From positions 26,430,186 through 26,494,185 of the forward strand of contig OY804585.1 in the NCBI GenBank assembly GCA_963680875.1: 64,000 nt of DNA. Direction: 5' to 3'. The notes under the pieces are model-generated. The model worked only from the letters and a program-made list of their open reading frames with translations, did not search any database and was not told the DNA's origin. This DNA comes from Bathymodiolus brooksi (lineage: Eukaryota; Mollusca; Bivalvia; Mytilida; Modiolidae). The first letter of the stretch is position 1; each line of letters starts with the position of its first letter. The position numbers and the translations under genes were made by a program. Of the stretch, positions 24,035 to 38,300 are shown piece after piece.

Positions 24035-24116
24035 CGTAACTTGGCCGTAATTGTAAGCATTGTCATGGTAACCCCCGTAACTTGGCCGTAAGTGTAAGCA
24101 TTGTCATGGTAGATCT
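24035..24116. repeat. 41-bp direct duplication
   Basis: The segment cgtaacttggccgtaa(t/g)tg, followed by taagcattgtcatggta, occurs twice, starting at 24035 and 24076. It is unrelated in sequence to the 41-bp array at 52 kb. Confidence 0.85.
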
Positions 24117-24294
24117 CATTCCTTGCTAGCTGCTATGTCTTTGAATTCAATCATTACACAATATCAATGAATAAGTACAGTCACAGGCCTATATATATGT
24201 AAAAACTAATTTTATTGTCATTTCAAGAGGAGCAGTTTGATCCAATTTTGTATCTTCTGAACCAAAAACTAAAATGAAGTGCATGGAATAAAAT

Positions 24295-24465
24295 GGAAAA
24301 CAAAACAAAACAAAACACCACACTGTCCAAACAATTCAAAATCAAATATCAAAATCGTAGAAAGAGGCAAATCTGATACCACTAACACACAAATACGTGA
24401 CCGCTCAATTTCCTGGTTTGGTACAGGCACTTCAATAAAAAGTGGCGGGATTAAGCTAGTACTAT
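24295..24465 (+). mobile_element. S5 dispersed element, uninterrupted copy
   Basis: It has the S5 blocks caaacaattcaaaatcaaat, gtagaaagaggcaaatctg, accgctcaatttcctgg, ttggtacaggcacttc and aagtggcgggattaagc in order. It serves as the reference for the interrupted copy at 17435-17720. The 78-codon ORF is not a gene. Confidence 0.6.
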
Positions 24466-24924
24466 GGGTTCAATTCTTCCCTCTTAGTGAAATGATGCTG
24501 TCATGCAAGTGTTAATAGCATATAATGGGGCGCGCAACGTTATCATAAAGAACGCTATAATCCTAAACATTATACATAAAATATTGATTCTTCGTGACAC
24601 AGATGTTGTCATACATGTATAATATTAGTAGTGCTATTAAATAGAGAGAATGTTAAAAAGGACTTGTTGTGAATCAATAGGCCTACTATGTAATTCAATT
24701 AATGACAAACTGGAGTATTCCTTTGCATTGTAAGTTTTGCTCACGCTTGGTATTATTCGTCAAGTCTCTATTTTTAAATTATCTCCCATTTGCTCATGTG
24801 GTAAATCATGGCAATACGTTTGATACGTACGACCACAATGCTCGTTTTACGTTAAACAACTATGTATCTGATTTTAAAATGTTGTGATAAAATAAATGAT
24901 GTAATTTATTAAAAGTTAGCTTAA

Positions 24925-25060
24925 TCATAGATGACCATAACAGATTATGGCTATCCTGTTTATGACCTTTTGTTAATTTGTTCCCAATGACCTTTACGGT
25001 GAAGGTTATACTACGGAAGCTCCTCGTGCGGAATTAATTTGACATCTACGTCATACCTGC
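24925..25060 (+). mobile_element. S2 element, partial and diverged
   Basis: It contains tagatgaccataacag, ttatggctatcctgttta, ttgttcccaatgacc and gacatctacgtcata. It is more diverged than the other S2 copies. Confidence 0.5.
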
Positions 25061-25194
25061 TGAAACAGTTGAATGTATTACATTTACGTGTCTTTAATTT
25101 ACCTGTGCATGTTTCAGAAGGTCGTTGACTCCTTATCACAGGCAAACATTCGTTTGTAATATGTGAGATGTCTCATCGAATTAATAACTGAACA

Positions 25195-25440
25195 ATGCAA
25201 TATGTTTAAAGCAAAGGGCATTCAGAAGACGTCAATCGAAGGACAGACAATATAATAGCCATAAGTTAAAGGACGAAGATAAACAATGGTTAACATACAC
25301 AGCATATTAAACACTGAGCCACACGAATTTCACAAAATAGCCGGGATAGACGTGGGTGTTCCGAAATGGTATGCAGTTTTTCTTCCACTAGTGGCATACC
25401 TCGTGTAAATAAATCTTGCTAAAAATCCGGTGTTAAGTCA
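25195..25440 (-). mobile_element. S3/S4-like element, diverged
   Basis: The minus-strand blocks are similar in order to the S3 copy at 15.2-16.4 kb: a gaaggacagacaatataat segment, cacgaatttcacaaaat, gtgggtgttccgaaatgg, ttcttccactagtggc and atacctcgtgtaa. It has no array expansion. Confidence 0.5.
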
Positions 25441-25810
25441 TGACAAAGAAAACTGAAATAGGATTATGACTATGACGAACAGAACATATTGTTTGTTAGA
25501 ATCAAGAGATTATTTTGTTTTAATAAGATTTGTTCCTTCCTACAATATATTTGTTTCTATATATCAACAGAGGAGATTCAACCTGTCACTCATCAATATA
25601 TTGTTGTCACACTATAGCTGAAAACATTGCTGTAAGTGACGATACAGACCAATCGGGGGGAAACCATATGCATGTTTCTATGATTTAAATTGCTTCAATG
25701 ACAAGTGACGTAATTGTATTTTATTTTCCATATAAAGACCTGATCAAATAATCGTATTCCTAAATAATTGCTCCTTTTTTCAACACTAATTTACCAAATA
25801 ATTGCGAATT

Positions 25811-25816
25811 TTTATT
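25811..25816 (-). promoter_or_regulatory. Candidate polyadenylation signal of the AChBP gene
   Basis: AATAAA on the minus strand, about 160 bases past the AChBP stop. A second AATAAA lies at 25720-25725. Either could direct cleavage; the sequence alone does not decide. Confidence 0.4.
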
Positions 25817-25896
25817 GTCATGGTTCATTTTACTGCTTCTGCTTTTGTGTTCATTCATCTGATGTTATTGGTAACAACCGTATTAAATGATAGGCC

Positions 25897-25959
25897 TTAC
25901 TGCTTACATTTAAGAGTTAGTTTGTACGTTATCAACATATGTCCCGGCCAACAATCATA
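25897..25959 (-). pseudogene. Decayed duplicate of the AChBP loop-C/C-terminal segment
   Basis: This minus-strand stretch begins 15 bases past the AChBP stop and reads as a 20-codon copy of the tail just upstream (26039-25974): YDCW...[15 protein letters not shown] against YDCC...[15 protein letters not shown]. The offset is 80 bp. The second loop-C cysteine is Trp and one codon is missing. ITYKLTLK is kept while the codons differ silently (aag/aaa, tta/cta, cta/ctt). It has no acceptor site or start of its own, and the preceding codon in frame is a stop. It is probably a fossil of a duplicated exon end, now in the 3' UTR. Confidence 0.6.
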
Positions 25960-25973
25960 TTAACACATCGACT

Positions 25974-26316
25974 TTACGGCTTCCGTTTTAGAGTTAACTT
26001 GTACGTTATATCCGGATACGGCTCTGGACAACAATCATAATAAATTTCATTCCTTGTCGAGTCAACCTTTACGACGTTTACAATTGAATTGGCTTCATAA
26101 TTTGACACATCTGGTGGTCTAGAATTTGTTAGGTTTATTTTCAAACCATTATGTGTCCAGGAGCCGAATTTCCATCTGCACTGTAGTTCCCCTTTGTCGT
26201 CTTTGGCATTCCCGTCACAGTAGCTGACCAATCGAGATGGAATCACTAAGTAAACCATACCATGATAGTAGACAGTGGCCTGAATTTTCTGCCTTTGGTG
26301 TTCGTCAGTTCCTCCA
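25974..26316 (-). CDS. AChBP exon 4: Cys-loop, loops B and C, stop
   Basis: It encodes residues 116-229. The acceptor is tttttacatcag|T; that T completes AA|T to restore Asn116, giving the family phrase LYNN. It includes GMVYLVIPS, the Cys-loop [21 protein letters not shown], the sequon [19 protein letters not shown] and the final LKRKP before TAA at 25976-25974. The receptor exons for Cys-loop and loop C are merged here. Confidence 0.9.
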
Positions 26317-29300
26317 CTGATGTAAAAACAAAATGAATATAAATAAACAAACAAAAATGGCTAGCTAGTTAGAACATCGTTTGTGATAATTAACAATTAG
26401 AAACAAAGTACTTATGTGGTTTTATCGTAAATTTCTAAAGAATATATAGACGATAAAGAAGACCGAAGGGGCAATCAAAAATGGACAGTCCAGAGAAACT
26501 GGCAACATAAGACAAAGAAAAACAAAGCAAAAAACAACAAAATATATATTGGACATCACTATACGTAAACAAACACAAATAACGTAAATAAGACATGAGC
26601 CCTCCTACAAGCAACTGGAGGTAACGACAAACCGATCATCGTTTTTAAATTTATAAAATAATAAGATTAGCTCAAGACCTTTTATTGACGTACCTGATAA
26701 TCGTTTGTGATAATTAACATTGACAGTGTTAACTACATTACAAGGGGCCTACTTGGTTTTAGAATAAACTTTTAAAGAACCATTGTAAATGTGTAACAAA
26801 ACACTAGTTTAGATATATGTTTTCCTCGATATTTACAGTTCATAAATCATGTAATTATTATAAAAACTAAGGTTGTCCTCCCTCAGGCACATGTGACCTT
26901 AGCTGGTTTTAGTTGTCCTGTTTATACCCTTTGGATTCCTTGCTCTCAAAGTCTAAAATTATTTGGCTTTCAAACATTTTTACTTTGAGTGTACCTGATG
27001 AAGGTTTTTCCAGAAACACGTCATGTGCACTGAATTTGATATCTACGTATTTATTTACCCAGCCACGTCTTAGTGAAGTGATGTACCAAGCCAGAAGAAT
27101 GAGCTGTCATTTATATGTGTTATTGGTATCGATTTTTCCACTGTTTCTTCGATTTTTAGATTGGATTTTGGAAACGTGTGGTATTGTTTTTAAAGTTATG
27201 GCTTATATTAGGTTAAATATTTGTATTCAAAATATTGCATCCATTTCCGCTATCAGTTTTTGGTATAACACTATCCAGGGTGAGCTTGCAATTTCGATGG
27301 AGTTCATATTTGTTCATTTTATTTTGAATTTTTGACTCTCGTGTTTACGTCTTTTTTCATTACATTTTTATATATTACCGCACAGTGTTGTATGACCAAT
27401 AGATAAAAACTTCGTTTCATAAAGGATAAATTACCATTTCAGTAGCAAAACTTGTATTTCCTTAATGCCATATGAAATGTTCTATTAGACTATTTTTCAA
27501 ATTTGCACACTGTGCATTCATTTGTTTCGTGTAATTTTCCGTTAGAGTGAGTTTCAACAATATTTCAGTTATATCGTGGAGGTCAGTTTTATTGGAGGAC
27601 ACTGGAGTACCCTGAGAAAACCACCGACCTGTCGCAAGTCACTAACAAACTTTATCACATAATGTTGTATAGAATACACCTGTCATGAGGGTTTTTCGTG
27701 AGGAAAAAAAAATCATTATTTTGCCATGAAACCAAAAATGTCTCCTAGGGAATAACCAGAAGGTAACAATTATCTTCCATAGCTTTGTCAAAAGAAAGCT
27801 TAATTTTCTATTTAAAAAAATCTAAATTATCTTTCATCTAGTATCAAATTAACTACGGAACCGTAGCCCTTTATGGTCCTTTTTTTTGGCGGACCATAGT
27901 GCTGGGTCATAAAATATAACGTTTATGTGTATGAAAGTTAAAAACTAGGATATAGGCAAGGTTCACCTTTCTCCAGTTTTGCGCCGAATTCACATAAACT
28001 TTATATTCTAAGACGCTGTATTAATATTGTGTTTATCCTACAGAAAAAAAAATTGAATTAAATAATACCATTATATAATTATCCCTTGATTGTCACTATT
28101 GATATTTTCTGTCAATAGGAAGTGAACTGGATTTAAAACTGGGTTCACAAAGCTCAACACGTAACATGTGACAGGGGTACCAGAAAAAGCTATATTTCTG
28201 TCAATGACAGTATATAACATAAATCTATCCAGTCAATGCAATTTGCATGTTCAAATAGAACAAGAGTAAGATAAAATATAAAGCAAGTTTATTTAGCAAA
28301 ATATTTTATATTCTGAATAGGTGTTAAAAAAATAAGCATACTCTTATGTAAAATATAAATCGTTTACGCTATATCACGCCAAAGCAACAAAAAGCATATG
28401 CACATTACCGGGTTGATTTCAACATTATAGCTTTTAGAGGGGTTACTCACCTTATGGCTGGCAAAATTGTTCTCTTTACATGCAATAGGAATGTAAAGAA
28501 TCAAGCATTGCAATCTAATGTTCTAATCATATGTACCCAATGAAACCTTGTAAACAATCAGAAGATACGTTTATCGCAAATTTGCAACATTTATTTTATG
28601 CAGTGATACAAATATAGATATATTTTCGTGTGCATGTCGTGTTTCATTAATATTGCTTATCAGGCACGCTCAACCTCAAAGGATTGCAAATCCAAATAGT
28701 TTTAAAAAAAACTTTGGAACAAGGCAAACCAAAGGACCTAAGAGAATAGCCAACTGATGGACATGATTAATAAAACGTAGATATCGAAGCTTATTATTAA
28801 GATAATGAACACAACTTTTGTTATTTCGGGTAAACTTTTTCTGAAAAGGAACCATTTTTGTCCGTATTAAAGGGAAATAACTCGCATAAATAAAGTACAA
28901 AAAAAAAGAAGTAAATCGGGAATGTGCAAATTGTCTGTTGAAATATGTGAGGTTTAAAACCAAAACAAATACTCTTATTAAAGTTATTTGCAGTTTCGTA
29001 ACACCAATATTTCAGTCTGTAACCTCTGGAATATCAGATCAACCGAGATATATATATTCCATACGCAGGTACTGCTGGAATGTTGCTAAATATAAGTGGA
29101 AAGTTCACAATGGGAAAATTGGAATCATTTCTTTTTTCGTAAAGTTTCGTTCTTAACCAGCCCTCATTGTCAATATCGTTGTGTAAGTTAAGATATGAAG
29201 CAGACCTAGCTGTATCTGTGTATCCTTTATTTCACGCTCAATGGAATAGATGCGATCAAAAAAATCACTAAGCTGAAAATTATAAGCTATAGATAAAACA

Positions 29301-32300
29301 AATACCCACTTGTTATAAAGCACAATATCCGGTGTCCACAAACTTTCTGCTGGTATACTCAGAGACTGAACCCCGAAATAATTCCTGGGCGACCATCGTA
29401 GTCTTGGGTCTTTCCATTGGATAGCTTGCCATACTTCTGCTGTTAGTGTCTGTGAACCCTGCCATTGGAAATTAAGACATGTATATTCACTGAGAAATAC
29501 AGATAATATCACAGTAAAGGAGATTGTTTTTGTTTTTGTTTTATAGAAAAAGCACATTTTATATTGGAAAGACATTGTCTGTCAATAAGAACAAGCCACT
29601 AACATAATCACAGATTTTGGCATAGGACCTCGGACAATAAATGTTAATCCGGTCAAAACCGATATTAAATTTACTAATCCAAAATTAAATTTAAAACTCG
29701 TAAATAATTTTCAAATGTTCACACAGATGGAAATCTACACTAAATTCCTTTAATAAACTAACAGGAAATTGCAACATGCGTAACAGTATCAACTAACCCG
29801 TTATCTAACATTTGTAATACAGTTAAATTAGGTCTCGTAATTTTCATCTTTTTGTATTATTTTATTAGTTTGTGCATTATCAAATGATTATCAAACTTTT
29901 TGACAATGAAATGCTTTTATTCATTATTATATCTGTCATGCAGTATCTGTCATTTAACGTACATCAAATAACAGAGCATTCAACCGTTACGGAATGACCA
30001 CGGATATGTTCCGTGTGTCGTAATCGCAATCCGGTCCTTTCCTTCTTCATGTCGTATCACTTGGTTTCTAACAAGTAGTGATACGACGGATGCCACGTGT
30101 GTATAAGGAACACTTACCCTTCCGGTGTTCATCCCCGTTTTTCACTTGACGTAGTGAGGTTCGTGTTGTTCATGTTTTCAATTTACATGTCTTCGCGATT
30201 TTAGTTCCCTTTTTGTGATGTCCGCGTAAAAACGATTTTCGATTAGTCTTTACTCCCATTTGTTTTGTGAATGTTTGCTTATGTTGTTTGTATTTGTTCG
30301 TGTGTATTGGTATCCAACAAGATGTCCATGTCAGATGATGTTCGCGTCGTTTGGCAGTGGCGTGGTGAGTGTCACATGTAGGACAGATAGGAACCGCTTA
30401 CCCTTACGTACGTAGTAACGGAGTTCACTCCTGAGTTTTAGTGGGGTTCGTGATACATGATCTTTGGTTTTCTGTATAATGTTTTGTAGGTTAGTGTTTG
30501 TCCTTTGATGATGTAATCTATTATGAAGTTGTTCCCGTCATGACTATAGCTGAAATACCGATAACTAGGCGTTAAACAACAGTCAGTCAATAATGCAAGC
30601 ACTGTCATGATGACTCAATTATATAATAGGTTCAGAGCTGATACACAGCTAAACACACGAAAATACATCACGCACTTGTCAGATAATGTATAAATAGTTC
30701 AGTCCCCTAATTGTTTTATTTATGTATTTTTGCTATTAGGTTATAAGTTAGTACCTTAATTTCGATACTATACTGCACTTAAGTAACCACGTGATTGAAT
30801 TTAGCGATTATTATCCCATTATCCAAGATCAACCTAAATACATGTCGTTGCTTCCCACCTGTGCATCGACATTTATATTAATAGCAATACATAATTCTTA
30901 TTTTATAGCTAATTTATGTTAATTAAATAATAAATTGTTATACGTAATTCCATTTATACTTTGAAGTTCTATTTTGAAAGAATTAAATAGTTCACAACAA
31001 AGACATTAAGTTCATACACACCTTATTTCTAATAATATTGTTCACGATGTGTTCTTTTCAAAATTTAAGCCTCATTATATAACTGAAATATTGTTGAAAG
31101 TGGCGTTAAACACCATCAAACAAACAAACAAACAAACAAACACATCTAAAGTAACGGTAAAGGGGAGATAACCACAACTGCGGTTTTAATTGTTAACTTT
31201 TTGTGTACTTGCTGATTCTCTATTACCAATGCGGAGAACAGATGACAGCATGCTCTTAATAAATAAAGTGCTCCTGTAATCTTGAAGATTAGCAATTTGC
31301 CATTTACATCAAGTAATATTAAAATAAGACAGGTTATTACTTGTAATAAATTCTTGATTATTTTATTGCTGCAAAAGTACATTCATAGCTCTAGGTACAT
31401 CAGTTAACTAGTTTATCGTAATCATCCTTTATTTCCTTATTCATGACTTATTACCAGGTTTGTAGCAAGAGTACCACGACTGGTGCCACTAATAGAGCAG
31501 GAATTGCTTACCCTTACGAAGACATGATTTCACCCCGTTTTGTGGGGTTTCGTGTTGTGTAATCGTTAGTTTTCTGTGTATTGTTTTATAGACCGTTATT
31601 TGTCTTTTTGTACTTTTTCTTTGGCGATTGTATTGTCTGTCTTTCGTCAATTTACGGTTTCTGATCACCCCTGTGGTATCTTGTGGCCATTGTGTTGTCT
31701 GTCATTCGTCAATTTACGATTTCTGACTACCTCTGTGGTATCTTCTGGCGATTGTATTGTCTGTCATTCTTCTATTTACGGTTTCTGATTACCCCTGTGG
31801 TATCTTGTGGCCATTGTGTTGTCTGTCATTCTTCTATTTACGGTTTCTGATTACCCCTGTGGTATCTTGTGGCCATTGTGTTGTCTGTCATTCTTCTATT
31901 TACGGTTTCTGATTACCTCTGTGGTATCTTGTGGCCATTGTATTGTTTTTCCTTTGTCAGTTTACGGTTTCTGACTACACCTGTGGTATCTTGTGACCAT
32001 TGGATTGTCTGTCATTCGTCAATTTACGATTTCTGATTACCCCTGTTGTATCTTGTAGCAATTGTATTGTTTGTCATTCGTCAGTTTACGGTTTCTGATT
32101 ACCCCTGTGGTATCTTGTGGCCATTGCGCTGTCTGTCATTCGTCAATTTACGGTTTCTGATTATCTCTTTGGTATCTTGTGGCCATTGTATTGTCTGTCA
32201 TTCGTCAATTTACGGTTTCTGACTACCTCTGTTGTATCTTGTGGCCATTGTATTGTCTGTCATTCGTCAATTTACGGTTTCTGATTACCCCTGTGGTATC

Positions 32301-35300
32301 GTGTGGCCATTGTATTGTCTGTCATTCTTCTATTTACGGTTTCTGATTACCCCTTTGGTATATTGTGGTCATTATATTGTTTGTCATTCGTCTATTTACG
32401 GTTTCTGATTACCCCTGTGGTATCTTGTGGCCATTATGTTGTCTCTCATTCTTCTATTTACGGTTTCTGATTACCCTTGTGGTTTTTTGTGGCCATTGTG
32501 TTGTCTGTCATTCTTCTATTTACGGTTTCTGATTACCCCTGTAGTATTTTCTGGCAATTGTGTTGTCTGTCATTCTTCTATTTACGGTTTCTGATTACCC
32601 CTGTGGTATCTTGTGGCCATTGTGTTGTCTGTCATTCTTCTATTGACGGTTTCGGATTACCCCTGTGGTATCTTGTGGCCATTGTGTTGTCTGTTCTTCT
32701 ATTTACGGTTTCTGATTACTCCTGTGGTATTTTGTGGCCATTGTGTTGTCTGTCATTCGTCTATTTACGGTTATGGTTTGTCATTCGTCTATCTACGGTT
32801 TCTGATTACCCCTGTGGTATCTTGTGGCCATTGTGTTGTCTGTCATTCTTCTATTTACGGTTTCTGACTACCCCTGTGGTATCTTGTGGCCATTGTGTTG
32901 TCTGTCATTCTTCTATTTATGGTTTCTGATTACTCCTGTGGTATCTTGTGGCCATTGTGTTGTCTGTCATTCTTCTATTTACGTTTTCTGATTCCCCCTG
33001 TGGTATATTGTGGCCATTGTGTTGTCTGTCATTCTTCTATTTACGGTTTCTGATTACCCCTGTGGTATATTGTGGCCATTGTGTTGTCTGTCCTTATTCT
33101 ATTTACGGTTTTTGATTACTCCTGTGGTATCTTGTGGCCATTGTGTTGTCTGTCATTCGTCTATTTATGGTTCATGCTTACTCCTGTGGTATCTTGTGGC
33201 CATTGTATTGTCTGTCATTCGTCAGTTTATGGTTTCTGATTACCCCTGTGATATTTTGTGGCCATTGTGTTCTAATTACCCCTGTGGTATCTTATGGCCA
33301 TTGTGTTCTGATTACCCCTGTGGTATCTTCAGTCGTTTCTTATATTATGCATATTTATGTGATACTTCTAGTCATAAGTCTGCATTTGAAGTTTGATATT
33401 GTTGATTTAAAGTCATGACAAGAACTGGTTCTTTTTTGCTTACCTTCCATTATGGCTTTTATTACTTTTGTCTTATTATTAATAGTTATAATAAATTATC
33501 GCTTCATATTTTATTTTCAACTTGTTATAACAGCCATTTTGTTTGAACATAAATTGTGTCGTGTGTTCGAATTCCGTTACCGACTTCAAGTGTTAAGCTT
33601 CCAAGCACCTACTCGAGGTCGTAGTTTCACTCATCATTTTGGTATAACCTGGCAGAATTTCCTCTGCCGTTAAGGTTACTCACGTTGTGGCTGCTAGTGA
33701 CGATTAACGCGAACAACCTAAAAATAACCCCTTTGAAACCATATTAGGAGCCTTAGTGGTCGTGCTCGTTTGGTAGTTGGATTTAGAACTTACTATGTAA
33801 TCAGTGCTTATCATCATTAAAGTTGTGAGTGCGAATGCCGTTCATGGTTTATGTGATAAAATCAGTATCGTCTATTTATATATATGTTATACTTACCAAA
33901 TCTGCAATTCTTAAAAGTGACAAAGTGTGATCAACAACAACTGTTGGTGCATTTCTCGTCCCAGGTCTGGCTTGATGGTTGTATTTATTGAATATATGTT
34001 TTAATATATCCTCTTCAGGAACGTCATTCTGACCTACAGTGTAAAATATACAAATGCAAAGGCTCCATATGTAAAAATATTCAAATCTGCGAATAAACAC
34101 ATGAATTGGCAAAGGAAAATTCACATTTACCAATCTTTCTGACACTTAGAAACTAATTGATTTGCTAACCCACGGAGAACTTTTATTTATTCCACGTGAA
34201 TCCCAAACCAAGAAGAAAATGTTTTTGTTGAACAGTCTTCAGATCTGAAGACAGCGCTCTTGATCAAACTAATTTCGCATTTATTTTGAGAAGCTGTTTT
34301 TTGTTATGCTTGTTAATCATAGCACAGTATTTTATTGTATGGTAATACATTGAATGCATTCTATTGGTTTGTGTTGTAGTATTGCATTGTATTGTATTAG
34401 CAAGAAGTCATATAGATGTAAATGAACATGAGAGACGATTCAATTGTACACATAGACACAGGTAAAAGTAAAGGAACAGCCTGTTGTAAGAAAGGACATG
34501 GATGTAAATGAACATGAGAGACGATCCAAGTGTACATTTAGACACAGATAAAAGTAAAGGAACAGCTTGTAGTAAGAAATGACATTGATGTAAATGAACA
34601 TGAGAGACTATCCAATTGTACACATAGACACAGGTAAAAGTTAAGGAACAGCTTGTAGTAAGAAAGGACATGGATGTAAATGAACACGAGAGACGATCCA
34701 TTTGTATACATAGACACAGGTAAAAGTAAAGGAACAGCTTGTAGTAAGAAAGGACATGGATGTAAATGAACATGAGAGACGATCCAATTGTACACTTAGA
34801 CACAGATAAAAGTAAAGGAACAGCTTGTAGTAAGAAAGGACATGGATGTAAATGAACATGAGAGACTGCCCAATTGTACACTTAGACACAGATAAAAGAA
34901 AAGGAACAGCTTGTAGTAAGAAAGGACATGGATGTAAATGAACATGAGAGACGATCCAATTGTACACTTAGACACAGATAAAAGTAAAGGAACAGCTGGT
35001 AGTAAGAAAGGACATGGATGTAAATGAACATGAGAGACGATCCAATTGTACACTTAGACACAGATAAAAGTAAAGGAACAGCTTGTAGTAAGAAAGGACA
35101 TGGATGTAAATGAACATGAGAGACTATCCAATTGTACACTTAGACACAGATAAAAGTAAAGGAACAGCTTGTAGTAAGAAAGGACATGGATGTAAATGAA
35201 CATGAGAGACTATCCAATTGTACACTTAGACACAGATAAAAGTAAAGGAACAGCTGGTAGTAAGAAAGGACATGGATGTAAATGAACATGAGAGACGATC

Positions 35301-38300
35301 CAAGTGTACACTTAGACACAGATAAAAATAAAGGAACAGCTTGTAGTAAGAAAGGACATGCATGTAAATGAACATTAGAGACGATCCAATTGTACACATA
35401 GACACAGATAAAGGTAAAGGAACAGCTTGTAGTAAGAAAGGACATGGATGTAAATGAACATGAGAGACGATCTAATTGTACACTTAGACACAGATAACAG
35501 TACAGGAACAGCTTGTAGTAAGAAAGGACATGGATGTAAATGAACATGAGAGACGATCCAATTGTACACTTAGACACAGATAACAGTAAAGGAACAGCTT
35601 GTAGTAAGAAAGGACATGCATGTAAATGAACATTAGAGACGATCCAATTGTACACATAGACACAGATAAAGGTAAAGGAACAGCTTGTAGTAAGAAAGGA
35701 CATGGATGTAAATGAACATGAGAGACGATCTAATTGTACACTTAGACACAGATAACAGTACAGGAACAGCTTGTAGTAAGAAAGGACATGGATGTAAATG
35801 AACATGAGAGACGATCCAATTGTACACTTAGACACAGATAACAGTAAAGGAACAGCTGGTAGTAAGAAAGGACATGGATGTAAATGAACATGAGAGACGA
35901 TCCAATTGTACACTTAGACACAGATAAAAGTAAAGGAACAGCTGGTAGTAAGAAAGGACATGGATGTAAATGAACATGAGAGATTATCCAATTGTACACT
36001 TAGACACAGATAAAAGTAAAGGAACAGCTGGTAGTAACAAAGGACATGGATGTAAATGAACATGAGAGACTATCCAATTGTACACTTAGACACAGATAAA
36101 AGTAAAGGAACAGCTGGTAGTAACAAAGGACATGGATGTAAATGAACATGAGAGACTATCCAATTGTACACTTAGACACAGATAAAAGTAAAGGAACAGC
36201 TGGTAGTAAGAAAGGACATGGATGTAAATGAACATGAGAGACGATCCAATTGTACACATAGACATAGATAAAAGTAAAGGAACAGCTTGTAGTATGAAAG
36301 GACATGGATGTAAATGAACATGAGAGACGATCCAATTGTACACTTAGACACAGATAACAGTAAAGGAACAGCTTGTAGTAAGAAAGGACATGGATGTAAA
36401 TGAACATGAGAGACGATCCAATTGTACACATAGACACAGATAAAAGTAAAGGAACAGCTTGTAGTAAGAAAGGACATGGATGTAAATGAACATGAGAGAC
36501 TATCCAATTGTACACATAGACACAGATAAAAGTTAAGGAACAGCTTGTAGTAAGAAAGGACATGGATGTAAATGAACATGAGAGACGATCCAATTGTACA
36601 CATAGACACAGGTAAAAGTAAAGGAACAGCCTGTAGTAAGAAAGGACATGGATGTAAATGAACATGAGAGACTATCCAATTATACACTTAGACACAGATA
36701 AAAGTAAAGGAACAGCTGGTAGTAAGAAAGGACATGGATGTAAATGAACATGAGAGACTATCCAATTGTACACATAGACACAGATAAAAATAAAGGAACA
36801 GCTTGTAGTAGGAAAGGACATGGATGTAAATGAACACGAGAGACTATCCAATTGTACACTTAGACACAGATAAAAGTAAAGGAACAGCTTGTAGTAAGAA
36901 AGGACATGGATGTAAATGAACATGAGAGACTATCCAATTGTACACTTAGACACAGATAAAAGTAAAGGAACAGTTTGTAGTAAGAAAGGACATGGATGTA
37001 AATGAACATGAGAGACGATCCAATTGTACACTTAGACACAGATAAAAGTAAAGGAACAGCTGGTAGTAAGAAAGGACATGGATGTAAATGAACATGAGAG
37101 ACGATCCAATTGTACACTTAGACACAGATAAAAGTAAAGGAACAGCTGGTAGTAAGAAAGGACATGGATGTAAATGAACATGAGAGACGATCCAAGTGTA
37201 CACTTAGACACAGATAATAGTAAAGGAACAGCTTGTAGTAAGAAAGGACATGCATGTAAATGAACATGAGAGACGATCCAATTGTACACATAGACACAGA
37301 TAAAAGTAAAGGAACAGCTTGTAGTAAGAAAGGACATGGATGTAAATGAACATGAGAGACGATCCAATTGTACACTTAGACACAGATAACAGTAAAGGAA
37401 CAGCTTGTAGTAAGAAAGGACATGGATGTAAATGAACATGAGAGACGATCCAATTGTACACATAGACACAGATAAAAGTAAAGGAACAGCTGGTAGTAAG
37501 AAAGGACATGGATGTAAATGAACATGAGAGACGATCCAATTGTACACATAGACACAGGTAAAAGTTAAGGAACAGCTTGTTGTAAGAAAGGACATGGATG
37601 TAAATGAGCATGAGAGACGATCCAATTGTACACTTAGACACAGATAAAAGTAAAGGAACAGCTTGTAGTAAGAAAGGACATGGATGTAAATGAACATGAG
37701 AGACTATCCAATTGTACACATAGACACAGATAACAGTAAAGGAACAGCTTGTAGTAAGAAAGGACATGGATGTAAATGAACATGAGAGACGATCCAATTG
37801 TACACATAGACACAGATAAAAGTAAAGGAACAGCTGGTAGTAAGACAGGACATGGATGTAAATGAACATGAGAGACGATCCAATTGTACACTTAGACACA
37901 GATAACAGTAAAGGAACAGCTGGTAGTAAGAAAGGACATGGATGTAAATGAACATGAGAGACGATCCAAGTGTACACTTAGACACAGATAAAAATAAAGG
38001 AACAGCTTGTAGTAAGAAAGGACATGCATGTAAATGAACATTAGAGACGATCCAATTGTACACATAGACACAGATAAAGGTAAAGGAACAGCTTGTAGTA
38101 AGAAAGGACATGGATGTAAATGAACATGAGAGACGATCTAATTGTACACTTAGACACAGATAACAGTACAGGAACAGCTTGTAGTAAGAAAGGACATGGA
38201 TGTAAATGAACATGAGAGACGATCCAATTGTACACTTAGACACAGATAACAGTAAAGGAACAGCTGGTAGTAAGAAAGGACATGGATGTAAATGAACATG

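Noticed and set aside
29458..29495. Upstream acceptor (ttctcag at about 29495) for AChBP exon 3
   Set aside because: It has a better pyrimidine tract, but exon 2 ends in phase 0 and this acceptor would start with TGA. The cag at 29459-29461 keeps the frame and restores the family sequence.
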